Origin: Rhynchopus euleeides
Taxonomy: Eukaryota > Euglenozoa > Diplonemea > Diplonemida > Diplonemidae
Length of the DNA: 64,000 nucleotides
Reading direction: 5' to 3'
Assembly (NCBI GenBank): GCA_963210315.1
Contig: OY723320.1
Coordinates: 682,001 to 746,000, forward strand
Part shown: one piece after another, positions 1-9,302 of the stretch
Position numbering within the stretch: the stretch's first letter is position 1
Layout: every line of letters starts with the position of its first letter
The notes under the pieces: model-generated
Seen by the model: the letters and a program-made list of their open reading frames with translations, nothing else
Told to the model about the DNA's origin: nothing
Databases searched by the model: none
Position numbers and translations under genes: made by a program

Positions 1-1653
1 ATGGGCAAACCTGAAAATTTCCGACTTTTTCCTCAATTTTTCCCACTTCCTGGCCAGACCTTTCCCGACCCAAAATCAAACAAATGCAACGGAAAATGGC
101 CAAAAATAGGCCAAAAAACCCCAAATTTTTTTCCGGGGGGCTTCGCCCCCCGGACCCCCCTTGCGTGGGGGGCTTAGCCCCCCACGCCACACGCACCTCC
201 CGGCCGGTGGCCGGTTCGGTCGTCGTCGGCTGCGGCCAAAGGGCGTGCGGTAGCCGACGCCCTTTTGTGCTCGCCTCCTCCTCCCACACTTCAGTATGTC
301 GTTTCAGGTGAGTCCGTGTTCCTGCTTTGTTCTTCTGTCGACTGGGGCGGGCCAGTCCTCGTGGGTTGCCGGCCGGTGTGTCCTCCCCCGGGACCCCCTC
401 CTCCTCCCGCCACTTGCATCTGGTTCAACTTCAGTGAGAGCTGAGCGGGAGCCATACTTGCTCTCTTGGACCATTTGTCCGCAGTCCTGCATCATGAAGA
501 GTTAGGTAATGCCCAGTCGCAGCCATCCCCCGACCCAGGTGTTCTGCCGTGGGCCAGGTCACCATCTGTAGGTCACCCCGTCACACACCAGTGGGCAGGC
601 CCTGTCAACGATATCGATGTGACTGCTCTTGCCGCAGGGCAACGGATGTGGGCCTGCATTGCATCCTGTTGCCGCTCAGTTCTGTTCCCACCGGAGCTTC
701 TTGTTGCGCCGCAGGTCGAACAGCCTTTCGTGTGGTCGGCGCTGATCTTGTATAGAACGTAGGCAGTAGGCTGCTGTGGGTGACCTGCAGGTTACCCGTC
801 CCTTTCGTGCAGGCAGCGCGAGAGGTGCGATGTTTATGTGTGGGAGCACGGCAGCTGCCCCACACTCCATTCTGCTCTCTTGTCTGCTGTTTATGTTGAA
901 CAAGGTCTGGCTGCCAGTGATCTCGCTGGGGGTCGGGCAAACTAAAAAAGAGGTCGGGCACAGGGTGGCCGAGCTCGCGAGAAAAAAAGTGCAGCCCAAC
1001 CCCGCCCCGACTTCCCGTGGTATGATGCAAACAGGATCGAATGCACGGCCACAGAACATTTTCACCCAATTCGAGAGGCACCGGATGTTGCTGCCTTTGG
1101 TCGTCCTGCTCGATCAAAAATCAGGAATCCAGCCCCCCAGCCGCCGGAGGCCACGGTAGTGAACATCCTGAAAGTCTTCGAAGGCTAGTCCCCACACCGG
1201 TTGGTGCTGTTGCACATTCCAGGCGGGGATGGTCCTTCGCTTGGGGCATGATGAGGTGCGCTTCGATGAACACCATCAAGCCCCCAGCATGCCGTTGGGT
1301 TTTCATACGCTGCGGCGCATGAAAACTCGGCCACAAGGCCGAACCCAAAAGCCCCAAAATCTGACCCGGGAGGTAGGGCCGAGGGTAGGGCCATGCCACC
1401 CCTGGCGGCCCACCCTCCCAAACAATTACAGAAAAAGGGAGGTGGGGCCGCGGCCCCCTGCCAGCCCTGGCACGGGATCACTGCTGGCGGGTAGTTCAGG
1501 CTCGTGGCCCTCCTCGTTCCGGATAGCCCCTCGGACATCCAAATGATTCACGTGCAGCAGCCCATGCGCAGAGAACGGTGTGCCGTCTTGTACAGCAACT
1601 GTTGGACAACTGTTGAAATCGTTTTTCACCAAAAAAAAATCACTCTGCGGGCC
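1..1653. repeat. Duplicated repeat block, copy 1, left part
   Basis: Bases 1-150 match 17234-17769 (two tandem copies there), and about 181-1653 match 22996-24466 almost base for base. No gene is supported: the frames are short and overlap on both strands. The block continues at 4892-5087 after an inserted element. Its right end (ggagcgaagaccccc) is the inverse of the start of the related unit at 17005 (gggggtcttcgctcc), so the block may itself be an old TIR element whose left end lies outside the window. Confidence 0.85.
1132..1162 (+). repeat. Dispersed GC-hairpin motif, partial copy
   Basis: Carries the right half (GCCCCCCAGCCGCCGGAGG then CCACGGTAGTGA) of a motif found in fuller form at 2025, 2231, 2842, 3052 and, inverted, at 53862. 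The matching place in block copy 2 (23951-23977) has a small internal deletion. Confidence 0.7.
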
Positions 1654-2024
1654 TGGTGTTATCGAAATAGGGGCAACTTCGCACGAACGGGGCACGAAAT
1701 ATCAGGGTGGGCCAAGTATGCCTGGGACTTTGGCCTTTTTGGGCCCAAAAAGGGGTCGGGATTCCACTTTTTCTCCAAGGGTTTTTTTAGGGGGGGAAAT
1801 GGCGCGCAATCCCCCTCGCGGGCAAGAAAATCCCCCCATCCCCACCACACAACCAGTGTGAGTGTGGTGTGTGGGTATTGGACGCCCTGTGTGATGAGAG
1901 ATAGTGGCAACACAACAGCAACATGCCAGGCAAGGGGTGCCAAAAATGGGTTTTCGGGGCGTTATTGTAACGACCCCTTCCTATGCCCAGTGGCACAAGC
2001 TCAAGGATTTGGTTGCTCGACATA

Positions 2025-2067
2025 CTGGGGGGCGGAGCCCCCCAGCCGCCGGAGGCCACGGTAGTGA
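2025..2067 (+). repeat. Dispersed GC-hairpin motif
   Basis: Contains GGGGGGCGGAGCCCCCC, a 7-bp GC stem with a GGA loop, followed by AGCCGCCGGAGGCCACGG and TAGTGA. It lies inside element M. Confidence 0.8.
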
Positions 2068-2230
2068 GTATCTGTTCCTTGCGCCGTAGTGGGAGCGCGT
2101 GGGAGTTGCGGGCGTACAGATTGTTGGCTGCGTCCTCCTGAGGCTACTGAGAGTGGTCTGGGTCCCATTCGCTGATGTGAACCCAAAGGAATGGGCTACA
2201 AGACAGGCACACGCTCAGCCTAGTGGTACA

Positions 2231-2280
2231 GGGGGGTCTGGGGGGCGGAGCCCCCCAGCCGCCGGAGGCCACGGTAGTGA
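2231..2280 (+). repeat. Dispersed GC-hairpin motif, full copy
   Basis: Full form: GGGGGGTCT leader, GC hairpin, AGCCGCCGGAGG and CCACGGTAGTGA. It matches the copies at 2842 and 3052 nearly exactly, while the flanking sequence differs. Confidence 0.85.
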
Positions 2281-2549
2281 ACGCCTGGCTCTTGACTGGG
2301 GAACAACGCCGGGTTTTGGCTGGAACAACCGAAAAAGGGGCGGGTGTCCGGAGGATTCATCCTCATCCCCCACTAGAATACCACCTGCTCCCGAAAAACT
2401 TCACCCAGAAAACCTGTGGGGAAAAAATCCCACCTAAAAAACCCAAGGAGAAAAAAAAATTCCCTCCCTATAAAAACCCAAAGAGAAAAAAAGTGCAATC
2501 CTGAATCGGGACTTGGACTCCACATTTAGCTTCATACTTGGGGTGGGCC

Positions 2550-2551
<2 letters not shown>

Positions 2552-2580
<29 letters not shown>
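2552..2580 (+). repeat. Poly-T run
   Basis: About 29 consecutive T inside element M, between otherwise ordinary repeat DNA. It could be the tail of an inserted retro-sequence, but no poly-A-tailed element body was recognised next to it. Confidence 0.8.
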
Positions 2581-2841
2581 CTTGGTGGGATTCAGGGCAT
2601 TTTATAGGGGCAAAATCTACGCTCATTTGGGCTTAAATGTGAGGCGTTCCCCGATTTTTTGGCGGACCCCCTGGCAAGCGAGTCTTGTGGTGAATGGGTC
2701 ACCTCCCGGTTCCTCTCTCAGGGATCAGTGATCGGGTCCAGCCTCGGGTGCCGGAGGTTAGTCCAAAAAATGGATTTCGGGACCGATCTGCCGCAGACCC
2801 GGGCGCGCAAGGACTTGGATACAATACAGGCACATGCCACA

Positions 2842-2891
2842 GGGGGGTCTGGGGGGCGGAGCCCCCCAGCCGCCGGAGGCCACGGTAGTGA
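2842..2891 (+). repeat. Dispersed GC-hairpin motif, full copy
   Basis: Same motif as at 2231, preceded by a CAC-ending segment and CAGGGGGGTCTGG and followed by ACATC. It lies inside element M. Confidence 0.85.
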
Positions 2892-3051
2892 ACATCTGTT
2901 TCTTCCGGGCGTACAGATCCCGGGCTGTTCCTTCCGTGGGTACAGATTCTGCATGAGCTGGCTGCGTCCTCCAGGGGCTACACAGGGTGGGCTGCATCCC
3001 ATTCCTTGATGGGACCCCAAAGGGTTTGGTCCAAGACAGGTATACAGCACA

Positions 3052-3101
3052 GGGGGGTCTGGGGGGCGGAGCCCCCCAGCCGCCGGAGGCCACGGTAGTG
3101 A
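3052..3101 (+). repeat. Dispersed GC-hairpin motif, full copy
   Basis: Third full copy within 900 bp, in the same orientation as those at 2231 and 2842. The upstream sequence partly resembles that of the copy at 2231 (ccaaaggg..., ...agacaggyayac), so the motif may end a larger repeat unit. Confidence 0.85.
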
Positions 3102-3500
3102 ACGTCCGTCCCTTCGCGACCTGCGTTTTCTCGGGGTTTGACAAAGAAACTGGACAGAAAACCGGTCGGGTAAGTTGCTCGCAGTCTGACTGAACATGAG
3201 TCCACTCATCTGCGAGGCTGCCAGCCGCCACCAGTTTTCCACCACCACCCCGGATTTTTCCCGGAAATCTTTTTTTTTCCCTTAAATGTGAGGATTGGCC
3301 TCACTTTAGACCCCCTATAAAATGCTCTGGTGGGATTTTTCACGTATTGCCTGTGGTTTTCATGAACCACCCAAATTTCGCGTGAATTTTGTGCATGTAT
3401 CGGCCCGGATAGACCCGGACAGGCATGTATTGTCCCGTTCTGGCCTGTTTAGGTCGGCTGGAGGACGTTAAAGGAGTGCCGTCTCGCTGAGGGTTTCTCT

Positions 3501-3524
3501 TTGGTGTTGGTGGGCCAACACCAA
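3501..3524. repeat. Short hairpin beside the 31-bp array
   Basis: TTGGTGTTGG, loop TGGG, CCAACACCAA forms a perfect 10-bp stem. A shorter version (GTTGG TGGG CCAAC) follows the last unit of the 31-bp array at 3851-3864, so the array is bracketed by two copies of the hairpin. Confidence 0.75.
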
Positions 3525-3540
3525 AGATAACACCATCTAC

Positions 3541-3850
3541 GAGGTTGCCCCGATATTTTCCACACCTCTACGAGGTTGCCCCGACATTTTCCACACCTCT
3601 GCGAGGTTGCCCCGACATTTTCCACACCTCTGCGAGGTTGCCCCGATATTTTCCACACCTCTACGAGGTTGCCCCGATATTTTCCACATCTCTACGAGGT
3701 TGCCCCGACATTTTCCACACCTCTGCGAGGTTGCCCCGGGATTTTCCACACCTCTACGAGGTTGCCCCGATATTTTCCACACCTCTGCGAGGTTGCCCCG
3801 ACATTTTCCACACCTCTGCGAGGTTGCCCCGGGATTTTCCACACCTCTAC
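3541..3850. repeat. Tandem repeat, ten units of 31 bp
   Basis: Exactly ten units begin with GAGGTTGCCCCG and end with CACCTCTAC or CACCTCTGC. Variation is concentrated at three places: GATAT/GACAT/GGGAT in the middle and the penultimate A or G. As 31 is not a multiple of three, the array is open in several frames on both strands; those frames are artefacts. There are no unique spacers, so it is not CRISPR. Confidence 0.95.
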
Positions 3851-3890
3851 GTTGGTGGGCCAACACCAGGAGAGGGTTCCGATATATGAT

Positions 3891-4376
3891 CTACGTCAAA
3901 CAGGTGGGGAGAGCAACCTTGGCAGGGGGACTCAAACTCCCCCAGTGTGCGCAAGAGAACACGATGCCGACCGTTCCCCGCCCCACCCGCATATCCTTTT
4001 GCCTCAGTCTGGGGTTATTGCTGCTGTATTGCGGAGCAGCCGGTATGTTGCAGCACGGCATCCCGTTGCGGGACAGGGAGCACACCCTATGGCGTAGCTC
4101 CTTCCGCGACCACGGGCTCGGCAGCTCGGTGCACTGCACCAGCACCACGTCGCTCTCCCGCAGGAACGGGAGCACCTCCTCACCCACCTCCTTAAACTCT
4201 GTCGTCCAGAGGTCGTTCCGCTTCAGCAACCGGTATCCCGGAGTGGACGGGAGGTAGCCCTTCTCTGTGAGGGTCGTCTGCACAAGCTGTGCAGTCATGC
4301 CCACGGGCAGATCCTTCGGGATCACACGGCGCTGCGCGCTGGTGATCACGGAAACCTCGACCACGAGTCGAGGCAT
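3891..4376 (-). CDS. Hypothetical protein with possible ubiquitin-like fold, inside element M
   Basis: A 161-residue minus-strand frame starting at the ATG read at 4376-4374. The frame stays open upstream to 4664 without a convincing start. Residues about 3-75 (MPRLVVEVSVITSAQRR at the start; LRESDVVLVQ near the end) alternate short strands with a helix-like TAQLVQTTLTEKG. This loosely resembles small ubiquitin-like domains of the YukD/EsaB kind; that is a guess from pattern. The C-terminal half has no recognisable domain. It is the only stretch in element M that looks protein-like and could be element cargo or a gene fragment. No transposase catalytic motif is seen. It could be non-coding. 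Confidence 0.3.
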   Translation of the reverse strand: MPRLVVEVSVITSAQRRVIPKDLPVGMTAQLVQTTLTEKGYLPSTPGYRLLKRNDLWTTEFKEVGEEVLPFLRESDVVLVQCTELPSPWSRKELRHRVCSLSRNGMPCCNIPAAPQYSSNNPRLRQKDMRVGRGTVGIVFSCAHWGSLSPPAKVALPTCLT

Positions 4377-4891
4377 TTCCGCAAGACCCCAAGGTCCATT
4401 TCCTATGGTGGATGGTGGTGTGATGAGATGGCCCCAGGACCTGTTCGTGGTCCTGGACCACCAAGTTCTACCCCGGCCAGTGCGCGGTTTCTTGTAGTTG
4501 GTTGTGTTGTTGTTCGTGGAGCACATATCATCGTGCGAAGAGCCCGTTGGAAAAGTATGGGAGAAACCTGCTGCGCCCCCCACAGTACGACAGGATGCGC
4601 GCAGGCACCGGGCCCGAAACCTGAATGTTGATTCACCCGCCCCCGCCCCAGCTTCCCCGCCCACCTGATCTTCTCAAGTTACCCCTGGTGGTCCACCGAC
4701 GGGCAAAATCAAGCGAATCTGGAGAGTAGTTGTCCGTATCCAGCCCGGCATTGAGTGTTCTGGGGTGCGTTCTGCGCCACTGCGTGGCAACGAGCTCCTG
4801 GAACGGGGAAAACGGGGGCCGCAAAAAACGGGGCCCAAACGGGTTTTTGGGCACGAACAGGGCACGAAATATCAGGGGGTCGATAACACCA

Positions 4892-5087
4892 GGGCCAAGT
4901 CGAAGATTTTTCTGGGGACTTTTGGTGTCCCCAATTTTTCAATTTTCGAAAATTTGCCTGGTTCAAAAATAAGCTCACTTTGCTAAACTGGACCCAACTC
5001 CCCACACTCTTTTTTTCCGACTTTTTCACGGGTTTTTTCCGGTTTTTTTTGGTTTTTTTTGGCGGATGGAGCGAAGACCCCCATTGC
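4892..5087. repeat. Duplicated repeat block, copy 1, right part
   Basis: Matches 24462-24651: the GGGCCAAGTCGAAG junction, then a T-rich run of ggtttttt repeats, ending with GGATGGAGCGAAG and C. Copy 2 lacks a short segment near 4943-4967 (aaaatttgcctggttc). After 5087 the two copies diverge. Confidence 0.85.
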
Positions 5088-5089
5088 CT

Positions 5090-5395
5090 TGATTTTCAAG
5101 TTCCATTTTCAGACAACTTGCTTAGCTTGTGGCCCAAATGGCGAGGTAGCGACGTCGCGGACAGCATCCCATTCTTTGATTTCACACATTGAGAGTGACG
5201 AAGCGTGGCGAAGGCTAACAATCCGTTAAAGTCCTCGGCTGTGACACTTGCCCGGACTCGCGCATGCGTGCTGGTCTCCACTGCCGTATTATTGTGGAGC
5301 ATTCTCTGACACTGTGCACATCCAGCCATCTATCTCCAAGTTCGCAGGTGTCACACTGTCACACTGCCGTACAATGCGGATAGGTTGGTGTCCAC
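5090..5395 (+). repeat. Decayed copy of the cyclase-like gene 5' region
   Basis: Resembles 8970-9320, the region before and across the start of the cyclase-like gene. Shared landmarks in the same order are ATTCCATTTTCAG near the left end, GTGACGAAGCGTGGCGAAGG, the CGCATGC segment, GTGACACTGTGCACA-like sequence, CCAAGTTCGCAGGTGTC, and CGTACAATG followed by a GGTTGGT remnant. The coding body is missing and the next gene is unrelated. It is probably a leftover of a former family member, or a shared leader and promoter unit. Confidence 0.65.
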
Positions 5396-5691
5396 ACCAC
5401 ACTGCTGCTCGTGCACACTAACATAACCCGGAATGTTTCGTCTCTGTGGCAGTTCTTCCTCTTTACGACCATTGTCACGAGATTCATGCCTTTTTCGGAC
5501 CACACCCTGCTTCTTCAGCCTATGCAGCAGCTGCCTCTCTCTTTGCATGCTACGGTGCTCGGCAGAGTTCCCTGGCCTCCGCTCCAGTTGTCCTGCCTGT
5601 GCACAGCATGCTGCCTGCGCTCTGCTTCGGGTGGGGCGGCCCCATGCCTCCGCACACACCACCACCCTGCACAGCATGCCCCACCCCTGCG

Positions 5692-6342
5692 ATGCCTGAT
5701 GGTGATGACTTTGTTTCAATATGGCAGCGCGCCACACGCCAGTCGCTCCGTGGTGGGTTGGGGACGCTTGCACTGCTGCTGTCCATCGCATGCCCTGTGC
5801 TGATCCTGTACTGCTTCAGCAGGGATGCGCCCTACTACACGGCACACCACGCAGATGCAGAGGTGGTCAACGTCTGGGACCCGTGGCGGCAGCCCGAGCC
5901 GTGGCACGAGGATGGGCGGCTGCGGTGCACGTGGCTGGAGGAGACGTGGGGCGGCCTGAACAGCACAGTCACCACACAGACAATCCGGACGTGCCCTGCG
6001 ATGAACAGCACTGGCACCACAGAGGGATCGCTGACCGCCATGCGGACCACCGCGCTGTTCGTCTACCCTGTGGCAGCGGCCGCACGCCCTGTCGTGCTCG
6101 GATGCGCCTTTGCAGGGGTGCTGAAGGACTCGTGGCTGTACGTCCTGCAGGCAGCGGTGGGGATGTGCTCCGCCTTGACTCTTGCCGTGCTGTTCGACCT
6201 CGCACCCCCTGTGCTGAAGGGTGGCGATGACGCAGACGGCTGGGTGGTGGTGTGTGCCCTCCCGTCTGTGGTGTGGCTTGCAGTCCGTGTTGAGTTCACG
6301 TTCTGTTTCGCGCAGTTCGCTCTGTCTAGGTTGGGGGGATAA
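5692..6342 (+). CDS. Four-span membrane protein of unknown function
   Basis: A 216-residue protein. I start it at the ATG at 5692 because the frame upstream has no ATG near its beginning and reads low-complexity Pro/Ala/Cys sequence. Hydrophobic segments lie at about residues 22-42 (LALLLSIACPVLILYC), 124-147, 154-176 and 186-213. The loop between the first two is about 80 residues, rich in W and C, with two N-glycosylation sequons (LNST, MNST), so it probably faces the lumen or outside. No enzymatic motif is seen. It is the first of five consecutive + strand membrane or coiled-coil frames. The family is not recognised; function unknown. Confidence 0.6.
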   Translation: MPDGDDFVSIWQRATRQSLRGGLGTLALLLSIACPVLILYCFSRDAPYYTAHHADAEVVNVWDPWRQPEPWHEDGRLRCTWLEETWGGLNSTVTTQTIRTCPAMNSTGTTEGSLTAMRTTALFVYPVAAAARPVVLGCAFAGVLKDSWLYVLQAAVGMCSALTLAVLFDLAPPVLKGGDDADGWVVVCALPSVVWLAVRVEFTFCFAQFALSRLGG

Positions 6343-6609
6343 AATCCAACTTGCTGCCTTCACGTGGCGCCCCCTGTGATTACCCTCCTCCGAGGGGAAA
6401 CTAAAGCAAGCTCTGGTAACTCTTTTTCCGCTGTGTGCCCTGTTTCATATATGCGGAGGGGCCCTTTCTGCACGGCTTTGGTTTTATTGATGTTGTGGTG
6501 TGCGTGGTTTATTTTCCCTTTTTTTGTTGTTTTCGCAGCATTTTATGCTGTCGGGTGAGCTTCCGCCCCATGGGAGGCGCTCCTTCCGGCTTGCGCTGCC
6601 CACCCATCC

Positions 6610-6648
6610 CACCCCCGTCCCCTTCCCACATTCTTTTTTTTCTTTTAG
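6610..6648 (+). promoter_or_regulatory. Pyrimidine tract and candidate splice acceptor
   Basis: A long C/T tract ends in TTTTTTTTCTTTTAG at 6648, 183 bp before the chosen start of the next gene. This is what a 3' splice site for a spliced leader or a 5' UTR intron would look like. Confidence 0.5.
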
Positions 6649-6830
6649 GGGAGACGTCCTCGCAGTGGCTGTTTGGCCTGACGCGATTCCCCGCCTCAAA
6701 GCAGACCCACCTGGCAGCTACTCAAGGCACATGAGGAGTGAGAGGCGTCAACGGGCGCAACGCCCCTCCCTGCGGTCCGGCTTCCGCCACGTGGCTGACT
6801 CAAAGCAGCGAAGTGACCAACGGGAGCGAC

Positions 6831-8648
6831 ATGAAAAAAAAAAGGTATTTTCAAGGTTGGGCCTACTGCTGTGGGATGCTTCTGATGGCGTTGCCCTTAC
6901 TCTCCCCGATCCTCGTCGGCGTGACATCCTTGGTCGATGGCGTGCCGTACGGCTGGCTGTACCTGGTTTCCTTTGTCCCCCAGCTCCTGTCCTTCTACTG
7001 CCTCCTCCCCGGTGATAACGGAAAGGCACGTTCTCTGAAGGCAGGGATGCTGATTGTCGCGCTCGAGTTTGCATTCTGGACCATCATCTACTACGCATTC
7101 TACGACAGCCACTTCCGGTCGTTTGTGATGGACACCACCTGGACCACCCTCCCTCCCGGCATGCGTGTGCTCTTCCCTGTGACGTCTGTGACGCCTCTTG
7201 CGCTTCTCATGTCCCTCTGGGCTCCCGGCAGCGACTTGCCCCATGTGGACCACGGTGCCAGACGCCGAGACCACACGCCAGAACACGGGCCTCCTGCCTA
7301 CGACCTGCCTGTGGAGGCAAGTGACTACGACAGCTGCCCCGAATGGACAGATGATGAAGCTTCCCTGTGCGACGCAGCAGACGGTGTGCTGCTGCACCTG
7401 CGCCTGCCCAACGGTGTGCTGGTGCCGGTGGAGCTGGGCATCGACGCCACGCTCGGGGTGCTGCGCCTGCGTGCCGTTGACGCCCTCGAGGTGGACCACA
7501 TGGAGGCGCGGGTGCGGCTTGCCCTCTGCAGCGAGACCGTTGCCGGGTGCAACGCCACGCCACTGCGCGACGTGGTGGGGCTGGAGGCAGGTGCCACTGT
7601 GGATGTGCACACCAAGCCACGTCCCTGGTTCTCCGACCCTGATGACCTCATGGACCTGGCCTGTCGGGAGGACGACGTGCAGGCCGCACGGCGTGTGCTT
7701 GCCACCTGCCCCACTCATCTGCTGGAACGTGTGCTGATTACGTTGGCCAAAGACTACGGAAACCACAACTGCCGCGGTGTGTTGCACTGCGCCCTGATGG
7801 AGGGGAACCTCGCCAGTGCAGCACTTCTCATATGCCGTCTGTGGGACCAGCAGGAGCTGGCCTCGCATGTCATCCAAGAGTCAGGCGTGCTGGACAGGCC
7901 TTGCGTGTATGATGCGATCGCTGAGGTCCTGCAGGACACGTCTCGTGACTATGTGGAGTTTGCGACCAGCTTCCCGGGCTTTCTTGAGAGCACCGCATGC
8001 GACCACACCTACATTGTCATGCGGGTCGTGTGGCGGCTGTCCGTCAGACACTTCGATGGGGACTACACCAGCCTGTGGAGGCAGCTTCACAATGCCGGGT
8101 GGCGGGCAACACCCTCTGCAGTGCAGGAGGCAGGCGGGCCGCAGCCCTCCTTCTTCGAGGTGAACCTGCTCACACTCATGCTCTTGGCTGACGGGGTCAG
8201 TCTGTGCGACCTGCCGCACGTCGTGCGTGCCCTGCGCAGGCTTCCCCTCCCGCTGCTGCTGCCGGCAGGTGCGGCCATCGCGGTGCACGCGATATACGGC
8301 ACGCAGGGAGTGGATCCTGTCGGCGGGTGGCTGTTCGTTGCCTTCCTCTGTGTTGCCAGTGTGACCGTCGCAGTCGAGCTGCTGCCGGAGTGGGTGCGGT
8401 GGCTGGTGGTGCTGAAGGTGCGCGGCCCGCACACGCCACAGCCACCTGCACCTGCCGGCCCGCCTGCCGATGGGCTGGCTGGCATCGAGATGCCTCTCCT
8501 GAACCAGAGCGTCTCGCCGCACGCCGACACAGCCCCCCAGCCCCTCGTGCCCTCTCCTCTCAGTGCGAGCAGCCCCTCTTCTTCCGACGACGAGGGTGAC
8601 GATGCCCCTCTGGAGCAGGAGAGCAGCTTTGATCACATCGGCTTGTGA
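6831..8648 (+). CDS. Multi-span membrane protein with ubiquitin-like segment
   Basis: A 605-residue protein starting at the ATG at 6831 (MKKKRYFQGW); the frame is open a little further up but only with a GTG. Four hydrophobic segments lie at about residues 9-31, 40-59, 71-91 and 110-130. An acidic linker follows. Residues about 184-260 read like a ubiquitin-like fold (VLLHLRLPNGVLVPVELG, then an LRLRAVDALEV helix and an end AGATVDVH). Residues about 268-460 are helical, with a start (DDLMDLACREDDVQAARRVL) like an ankyrin-type helix pair. Two more hydrophobic segments lie at about 472-490 and 502-525, followed by a Pro/Ser-rich acidic tail. The layout suggests a membrane-anchored adaptor. It is not recognised as a named family. 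Confidence 0.65.
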   Translation: MKKKRYFQGWAYCCGMLLMALPLLSPILVGVTSLVDGVPYGWLYLVSFVPQLLSFYCLLPGDNGKARSLKAGMLIVALEFAFWTIIYYAFYDSHFRSFVMDTTWTTLPPGMRVLFPVTSVTPLALLMSLWAPGSDLPHVDHGARRRDHTPEHGPPAYDLPVEASDYDSCPEWTDDEASLCDAADGVLLHLRLPNGVLVPVELGIDATLGVLRLRAVDALEVDHMEARVRLALCSETVAGCNATPLRDVVGLEAGATVDVHTKPRPWFSDPDDLMDLACREDDVQAARRVLATCPTHLLERVLITLAKDYGNHNCRGVLHCALMEGNLASAALLICRLWDQQELASHVIQESGVLDRPCVYDAIAEVLQDTSRDYVEFATSFPGFLESTACDHTYIVMRVVWRLSVRHFDGDYTSLWRQLHNAGWRATPSAVQEAGGPQPSFFEVNLLTLMLLADGVSLCDLPHVVRALRRLPLPLLLPAGAAIAVHAIYGTQGVDPVGGWLFVAFLCVASVTVAVELLPEWVRWLVVLKVRGPHTPQPPAPAGPPADGLAGIEMPLLNQSVSPHADTAPQPLVPSPLSASSPSSSDDEGDDAPLEQESSFDHIGL

Positions 8649-9302
8649 GACAACAGAGGTCTCGCTGCAGGAAACTCAACAAAAGACAGCTGGGTGTTTG
8701 GGCAGGGGTCAATCATGCAGAAGTTGTCGCTGATCGCGCGACACCACTCAAAGTTCTTCGCCTGCGGAGCGGAAGGGTTGGTGTGATTGAGCAGGCGCAT
8801 GAGACTGTGTGTGACGAATCCCCTCAGTCTCTCTGGTGATACCTACCAGTCTGTCGCGTCAAGGCCGTCGCGGCTGCGGTGCCACGGCACGCCCTGCATT
8901 TGTTTGTTCGGCTGCTCCCTGCTTGCAGTCCCCGGTTGAGAACCCGCTCCTGCCCGTGGCGATTTAGCCATTGCCTGATTTTGAGATTCCATTTTCAGTA
9001 AACTGCTTGCTTTGCTTTTGGCCCGAATAGCGAAGTCGCGATGTCACGGACACCACCTCCTGTTCACTCAGCCACACTTGGTAGCGAGGGCTCCCGGGAA
9101 TCGATTCCTGATACGATGCATGATTATATTCAGGATGACGAAGCGTGGCGAAGGCTAACAAGCCGTAAAGGTCCTCGGAAGCGACACTTGCCAGGACCCG
9201 CGCATGCATGTGTGTCTCCCACTGTCATAATATTGTGAAGTATTATGTGACACTGTGCACAGCCAGCCATCTCCAAGTTCGCAGGTGTCACACTGCCGTA
9301 CA
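8649..9302 (+). other. Intergenic region with conserved upstream block
   Basis: No gene is seen. From about 8970 on it matches the decayed block at 5090-5395, and from about 9185 it matches 11560-11676 before the second cyclase-like copy. At 9063-9094 it holds one arm of the 109-bp MITE found in two introns (CACACTTGGTAGCGAGGG). CCATCTCCAAGTTCGCAG at 9267-9284 is a candidate splice acceptor 19 bp before the ATG. Confidence 0.6.

Larger units (their letters stand above)
1654..4891. mobile_element. 3.2 kb TIR element inserted in duplicated block (element M)
   Basis: The ends are the inverted repeats TGGTGTTATCGA and TCGATAACACCA, flanked by GGGCC at 1649-1653 and 4892-4896. The paralogous block at 24456-24475 reads straight through with one GGGCC, which is a precise empty site; this supports insertion with a 5-bp target duplication. 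Near both ends a segment like GGGCACGAAATATCAGGG occurs in direct orientation. The cargo is a set of dispersed GC-hairpin motifs, a poly-T run, a 31-bp tandem array and a minus-strand reading frame. No transposase was recognised, so the superfamily is unknown. Confidence 0.85.

Noticed and set aside
3541-3850. CRISPR array
   Set aside because: Units abut directly without unique spacers, and the genome is eukaryotic.
3537-4257. Overlapping long frames on both strands across the 31-bp array
   Set aside because: The unit length is not a multiple of three and all frames repeat the same words; not protein-like.
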